This document shows positions 23,429 through 27,779 of a stretch of 27,779 nucleotides of DNA, piece by piece. The notes beneath the pieces are model-generated. The model had not been told where the DNA came from, did not search any database, and was given only the letters and a program-made list of their open reading frames with translations. Location: contig JAAURV010000005.1 in assembly GCA_012032065.1 (NCBI GenBank), positions 1 to 27,779 on the forward strand, in the 5' to 3' direction. The stretch is from Hyphomicrobiales bacterium. Its GTDB lineage: Bacteria > Pseudomonadota > Alphaproteobacteria > Rhizobiales > Aestuariivirgaceae. Within the stretch, counting starts at the first letter, position 1; each line of letters starts with the position of its first letter. The position numbers and the translations under genes are program-made.

Positions 23429-24142
23429 CTAGACCGAACGCGTGAGGCCGCCATCCACGCGGATGTTCTGGCCGGTGATGTATGCCGCGGCGGGCGATGC
23501 GAGAAAGCTGATTGTGCCCGCGATTTCCTGTGACGTGCCGTAGCGCTTCATGGGCACGGATGAGCGGCGCTCTTCGGTGGCCGGCAAGCTGTCGATCCAG
23601 CCCGGCAGCACATTGTTGATGCGGATGTTGTCCGCAGCATAGGTGTCGGCGAAGATCTTGGTGAAAGACGCAAGTCCGGCGCGGAAGACCGCCGATGTCG
23701 GGAACATGGCCGATGGCTCGAAGGCCCAGGCTGTCGAAATGTTGACGATGACGCCCGACTTCTGCTTCTGCATGACCGGCGTCACCAGCCGCATGGGGCG
23801 CACGGCGCTGAGGAAATAGACATCCATCGCCTTGGCCCAGTCTTCATCCGTGATGTCGAGGATGGCAGCGCGGGGACCATGGCCGGCGCTGTTCACCAGC
23901 ACGTCGACGCGGCCCCAGCGGTGCATCGCGGCGTCCACAATCTTCGCAACATCGGCATTTGACTGATTGGAACCGGTGACGCCCACGCCGCCAAGCTCCT
24001 TTGCCAGCGCTTCGCCCTTGCCGGAGGAAGACAGCACGGCAATGTGAAATCCATCGGCCGCAAGGCGCCGCGCCGCGGCCGCGCCCATGCCGCTTCCGCC
24101 GGCCGTGACGATGGCGACTTTCTCCCCGTCCACAGTTCTCAT
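23429..24142 (-). CDS. SDR-family oxidoreductase with atypical active site
   Basis: The 237-residue product is a short-chain dehydrogenase/reductase. It has the NAD(P)-binding Gly motif (TAGGSGMGAAAA, about 13-24), 'DVLVNSAGHGPRA' (about 79-91) with Asn-Ser-Ala-Gly, Ser in VNISTAW (about 133-139), and PGW and 'TGQNIRVDGGL' at the end. The catalytic Tyr-x-x-x-Lys is not seen. The equivalent stretch reads FPTSAVFRAGLASFTK (about 146-161), where the Lys position aligns with Arg and the Tyr position with Ser. Activity or substrate may be unusual. It heads the catabolic operon, with the ATG at 24142 next to GGAG. A palindrome (24164-24177) lies just upstream. Confidence 0.85.
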   Translation of the reverse strand: MRTVDGEKVAIVTAGGSGMGAAAARRLAADGFHIAVLSSSGKGEALAKELGGVGVTGSNQSNADVAKIVDAAMHRWGRVDVLVNSAGHGPRAAILDITDEDWAKAMDVYFLSAVRPMRLVTPVMQKQKSGVIVNISTAWAFEPSAMFPTSAVFRAGLASFTKIFADTYAADNIRINNVLPGWIDSLPATEERRSSVPMKRYGTSQEIAGTISFLASPAAAYITGQNIRVDGGLTRSV

Positions 24143-24163
24143 CTCCGGCTATCCCTTGCAAAC

Positions 24164-24177
24164 ATGTCAGCGGACAT
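24164..24177. promoter_or_regulatory. Palindrome upstream of the SDR operon (operator candidate)
   Basis: ATGTC-AGCG-GACAT is a 5-bp palindrome with a 4-base centre, 21 bases upstream of the SDR start. It has the size and symmetry of GntR- or Lrp-class sites, but the regulator is not in the window. PutA ends at 24228 on the same strand, so the gap is short. Confidence 0.35.
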
Positions 24178-24227
24178 ATCGCATGGTTCGGACACTACGC
24201 AATTCCAATTCGTTCCGGCCGATTTTC

Positions 24228-27200
24228 CTACCCAATGGTCATGAGATTGGCATTGCCGCCCGCGGCAGTCGTATTCACCGAGATCGACTGCTCTTCCATG
24301 AGCCACGCCGGATTGTAAGGCTTCGCCTGCGCCAGCACGATGGGGCCTGGCAGCGAGGCGAGCGTTTCGAGCTGCGCGCGCAACTCTTCGCCTTCCGCTT
24401 CGAGCAATGCTCCGGCGAACGGACCTTTCTCCACCGCCACAACCGCCTGGTTTCCGGTTTCGGCGACAAGGCGTTTCTGCTCCGCCAATCCGCCCTCGGT
24501 TTTCGCCAAGCAGAGAATGCGGCCGCGCGGATGCAGCGCGTAGAGATTACGCTCGCCAACAGGGCCTATCAGTTCGACTTCATCGCGCGGAAGCCTGGGC
24601 TCGGAATTCCGCACCAACCGATGCAGATACAATGGCCCGCCCGCCTTCGGCCCGGTTCCGGAAAGGCCGCGCCCGCCGAAGGGCTGCACGCCGACCACGG
24701 CGCCGATGGTGTTGCGATTGACATAGAGATTTCCCGCTTTCACCCGCGTGGTCACATGTTCGATGGTCTCGTCGAGCCTGGTGTGCAGGCCGAAGGTCAG
24801 GCCATAGCCCGTGCCGTTGATGCCATCGATCAGCGCATCGATCTCGTCGCGGCGGTAGCGCAGCACATGCAGAACCGGTCCGAACACTTCGCGGCCCAGA
24901 GATTTCGCGGCATCGAGTTCGATGATCGTGGGTGCGACAAAACTTCCGTTCAATGCCTCTTCGCCGAGCGGCGAGGCATCGACCTTGAATCCCTTCCCGC
25001 GCATCGTCTCGACATGCGTCCCGATTGCCCGCTTCGCTTCATCGCTGATGATCGGGCCGATGTCGGTGGCGAGCCGCGAAGTATTTCCAACGCGGAGCTC
25101 GCGCATCGCGCCCTTGAGCATGGCGAGAATGCGATCCGCTACATCCTCCTGCAAGCACAATACGCGGAGCGCCGAGCAGCGTTGGCCCGCGCTGTCGAAG
25201 GCGCTTGCGATCACATCTCCCACCACCTGCTCGGCGAGCGCGGATGAGTCGACGATCATTGCGTTCTGTCCGCCGGTTTCGGCGATCAAGGGGATGGGCC
25301 GGCCATCCGCCGACAATCGCTTCGCCAGCGTGGCATTGATGAGGCGCGCCACTTCGGTGGAGCCGGTGAACATCACGGCGGAGCATTCGGGTGCGGCGGC
25401 GAGCGCGGCGCCGATTGCTCCATCGCCCGGCAAGAATTGCAGAGCATCCTTCGGCACGCCAGCCTCGTGCAGCAGCCGCACTGCTTCACACGCGATGAGT
25501 GGCGTTTCCTCGGCGGGCTTGGCGAGCACCGTGTTGCCAGCAACGAGCGCCGCCGATACCTGCCCCATGAAGATCGCCAGCGGAAAATTCCACGGGCTGA
25601 TGCAGACCACGGCGCCCAACCCTTCCGCGCCTTGTAACTTCGCCAGCGCTTCAGATCCGTAGTAGCGCAGGAAGTCGATCGCTTCGCGCAGTTCGGAAAC
25701 CGCGTTGGCGGCGGTCTTTCCCGCCTCCCGCATGATGAGGCCCATCAATTCCGGCAAACGCGCCTGAAGTCGATCGGCGGCCTTCTCCAATGCGGCGGCG
25801 CGGTTGGCGACGGGAGTTGCGTTCCAGTTCCGATACGCTCTTGCCGCGATGCGCGCGGCCTCGGCGGCTTGGGCGGCTGTTGCTTCAACAACTTCACCAA
25901 CCACGTCCTCGCGATCGCTGGATTGAGAACAGCACGCGCCGGGCCAAAGGCGGTTTTGAAGGAAAGCAGCGGCTTTGCTTTCCAGAGTCCTTTTTTGGCT
26001 GTCAGAAGTTCCGTCGAGAGATTTGCAAGCTCGGTCTCGCTCGCGAGGTCGATGCCGCTCGAGTTGCGCCGCGCTCCATGGATGTCTTGCGGCAATGGTA
26101 TCTTCTCGTGCGGAGTTCCAGGTACCGGCATCTCGGCGGCGACTTCGGCAGGATCGGCCAGGAGATCGTCGACGGGCACGGTCTCGTCGGCGATGCGATT
26201 GACGAAGGAGGAGTTGGCGCCGTTCTCCAGGAGCCTGCGCACCAGATAGGCAAGCAGCGTCTCATGCGTGCCGACGGGTGCATAGATGCGGCAGGGGCGG
26301 TTCAGGCCGTCGTTTCCGACAACTTGGTCGTAAAGCGGCTCACCCATGCCATGCAGGCATTGGAATTCGTAGTCTCCGAGCGCGAACCGCGGCCCGGCCA
26401 TGTGATAAATGGTGGCGAGTGTTTGGGCATTGTGGGTGGCGAATTGCGGGAACACATGTTGGCGCGCGGCCAGGAGTTTTCGCGCGCAGGCGATGTAGGA
26501 GACATCGGTGTAGAGCTTGCGCGTGAACACCGGGTAGCCCGAAAGCCCATCGACTTGCGCGCGCTTGATTTCGCTGTCCCAGTAAGCGCCCTTGACGAGC
26601 CGCACCATCAGCCGCCGGCCCGAGCGCAGGGCGAGATCGATGACGAAGTCGAGCACGAAGGGGCAGCGCTTGCCATAGGCCTGCACCACGAAGCCCAGGC
26701 CGCTCCAGCCTTCGAGTGCCTTGTCGAATGCAAGGCTCTCGAGAAGATCGAGCGAGAGTTCGAGTCTGTCGGCTTCCTCGGCATCGATGTTGAAACCGAT
26801 ATCGTAGGACTTGGCGAGTGCGGCGAGACTTTGAACGCGCGGCAGAAGCTCCGTCATCATCCGATCCGCTTGCGCGCGCGCGTAACGCGGATGCAGGGCC
26901 GAGAGTTTGATCGAGATGCCGTTCCCCGCATAGGGCCCAGCGCCCGCCGCCTTGCCGATCGCGTGGATGGCGTTCTCGTAGGCGTCGAAATAGTGCGCGG
27001 CATCTTCGGCCGTGGTGGCGGCTTCGCCCAGCATGTCGAATGAGTAGTGGTAGCCTTTCTCCTCGGGTTCCTTTGCGTTCCGCAAAGCTTCATCGATGGT
27101 CTGGCCGGTGACGAACTGTTCGCCCATCAATCGCATGGCCATGTCGACGCTGGCGCGGATCACCGGCTCGCCCAATCTGCCAACGAGGCGCGTCAAGCTA

Positions 27201-27670
27201 GCGGAGAGGCCCTTATCGTTCACCGTCGATGTCAGCTTGCCGGTGACGATCAGGCCCCAGGTCGCGGCGTTGACGAAGAGCGAGCGGCCTTCGCCCAGAT
27301 GCGAGGACCAGTCGCCGCCCGAAATCTTGTCGCGGATCAGGGCATCGCGTGTATCGTCGTCGGGAATGCGCAGCAGCGCTTCCGCGAGGCACATCAGCGC
27401 CACGCCCTCCTGGCTGTTCAACGCATATTCCTGCACGAGGTTTTGAACGCCGCCCTTGGGCGGCGCGGCGCGCAGCGTCTCGACGAGCTTGCGCCCTGTC
27501 GCCGCGATCTTCTGCTGCATGGCATAGGGCTGCCGCGCCGCCTTGATCAGCGGCGGGACGCATGCGGTTTCCGGCAAACGGCAGGCCGCGGTGATCGCCT
27601 GGCGGAGAGGCGATTGCTCGCGGATGAGTGGGGCGAAGTCCGAGGAAGAGCTAAGTGGTGGTGCGTCCAT
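24228..27670 (-). pseudogene. putA: Bifunctional proline dehydrogenase/P5C dehydrogenase PutA, frameshifted
   Basis: PutA oxidises proline to glutamate in two steps. The N-terminal proline dehydrogenase barrel (about 150-500) shows FNIDAEEADRLELSLDLLESL, 'VRLVKGAYWDSEIKRAQVDG', 'FATHNAQTLATI', 'EFQCLHGMGEPLY' and 'RIYAPVGTHETLLAYLVRRLLENGANSSFV'. The C-terminal aldehyde dehydrogenase (about 600-1000) shows VCISPWNFPLAIF, Glu in AETGGQNAM, and catalytic Cys in AGQRCSALRVL (about 832). The first 60 residues lack a ribbon-helix-helix DNA-binding domain, so this is not a self-regulating PutA. The frame breaks near 25907, and one extra G in a GG run (IAR-D-VVGEVVEAT) restores about 1147 codons. 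Length and the extra ~100-residue tail fit a type B PutA. Confidence 0.92.
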
Positions 27671-27779
27671 CAGTTCAAGCGTAGCCGAGTCCCGGCAGGA
27701 AAGTGACTAAATTTTTGAGCCGCTTCTAAGCAAAGGCTCGTTGATTGGCCAACGGAAAAACCTCCTCCTCCCACGCGAA
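27671..27779. other. Region upstream of putA
   Basis: The 109 bases before putA hold its probable promoter, but I see no clear -35/-10 pair and no strong ribosome site before the ATG at 27670. No PutR (Lrp-type) gene is seen up to the window edge, although in many rhizobia it lies divergently from putA. Confidence 0.3.

Noticed and set aside
1..27779. CRISPR array, tRNA, rRNA, insertion sequence or prophage
   Set aside because: No regularly spaced direct repeats, cloverleaf or rRNA sequence, transposase or phage structural genes were seen; the S24-like repressor alone is not evidence for a prophage.

Overview
The window looks like a chromosome segment of a flagellated alphaproteobacterium of the order Hyphomicrobiales (Rhizobiales). 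The main clues are a MotE-type MotC chaperone, a DUF1217 flagellar protein, an FtcR/Rem-like orphan response regulator, and a flagellar gene content and order typical of that order. The genus cannot be named from the sequence alone.

Region 1 (1-14260) is a flagellar block. A small uncharacterised gene at the left edge (65-769, +) sits behind a sigma70-like promoter that contains a GTTC-N7-GTTC alphaproteobacterial LexA box. The flagellar genes follow. A long minus-strand series, probably one or two operons, reads motA-fliM-fliN-fliG-flhB then flgB-flgC-fliE-flgG-flgA-flgI-motE-flgH-fliL-fliP, mostly with overlaps or gaps of a few bases. A divergent plus-strand group reads DUF1217-flgF-fliI. 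Together they encode the stator (MotA, MotE), switch (FliG/M/N), export apparatus (FliP, FlhB, FliI), rod (FlgB/C/F/G, FliE), and P and L rings (FlgA/I/H). The FtcR-like regulator converges on fliI.

Region 2 (about 15.0-18.7 kb) is a compact regulatory area with long non-coding, partly AT-rich stretches. It holds an XRE/S24-like repressor that has lost its cleavage serine, a MerR-type regulator, a second XRE regulator and an orphan 95-aa protein. Several strong hairpins and short repeats are present, including a scrap of the dispersed repeat that translates as HSRESG.

Region 3 (18.7-20.1 kb) is a probable minimal RiPP (ribosomally made, modified peptide) locus. A previously unlisted 37-codon gene (20024-19911, minus) has a strong ribosome site and an operator-like palindrome in its promoter. 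A perfect 10-bp hairpin follows, then a SagB-type flavin dehydrogenase. This is the most novel element I see.

Region 4 (20.2-27.7 kb, minus) encodes proline and hydroxyproline catabolism: PutA, an SDR with an atypical active site, a dihydrodipicolinate synthase-family aldolase/deaminase, a DadA-like D-amino acid dehydrogenase, and a Ser/Cys-type proline racemase/hydroxyproline epimerase. Three of these five genes are broken by single-base losses, each repairable by adding one base to a homopolymer run. motE has the same kind of lesion. The reading frames are otherwise intact, so assembly or sequencing indels are at least as likely as true decay.
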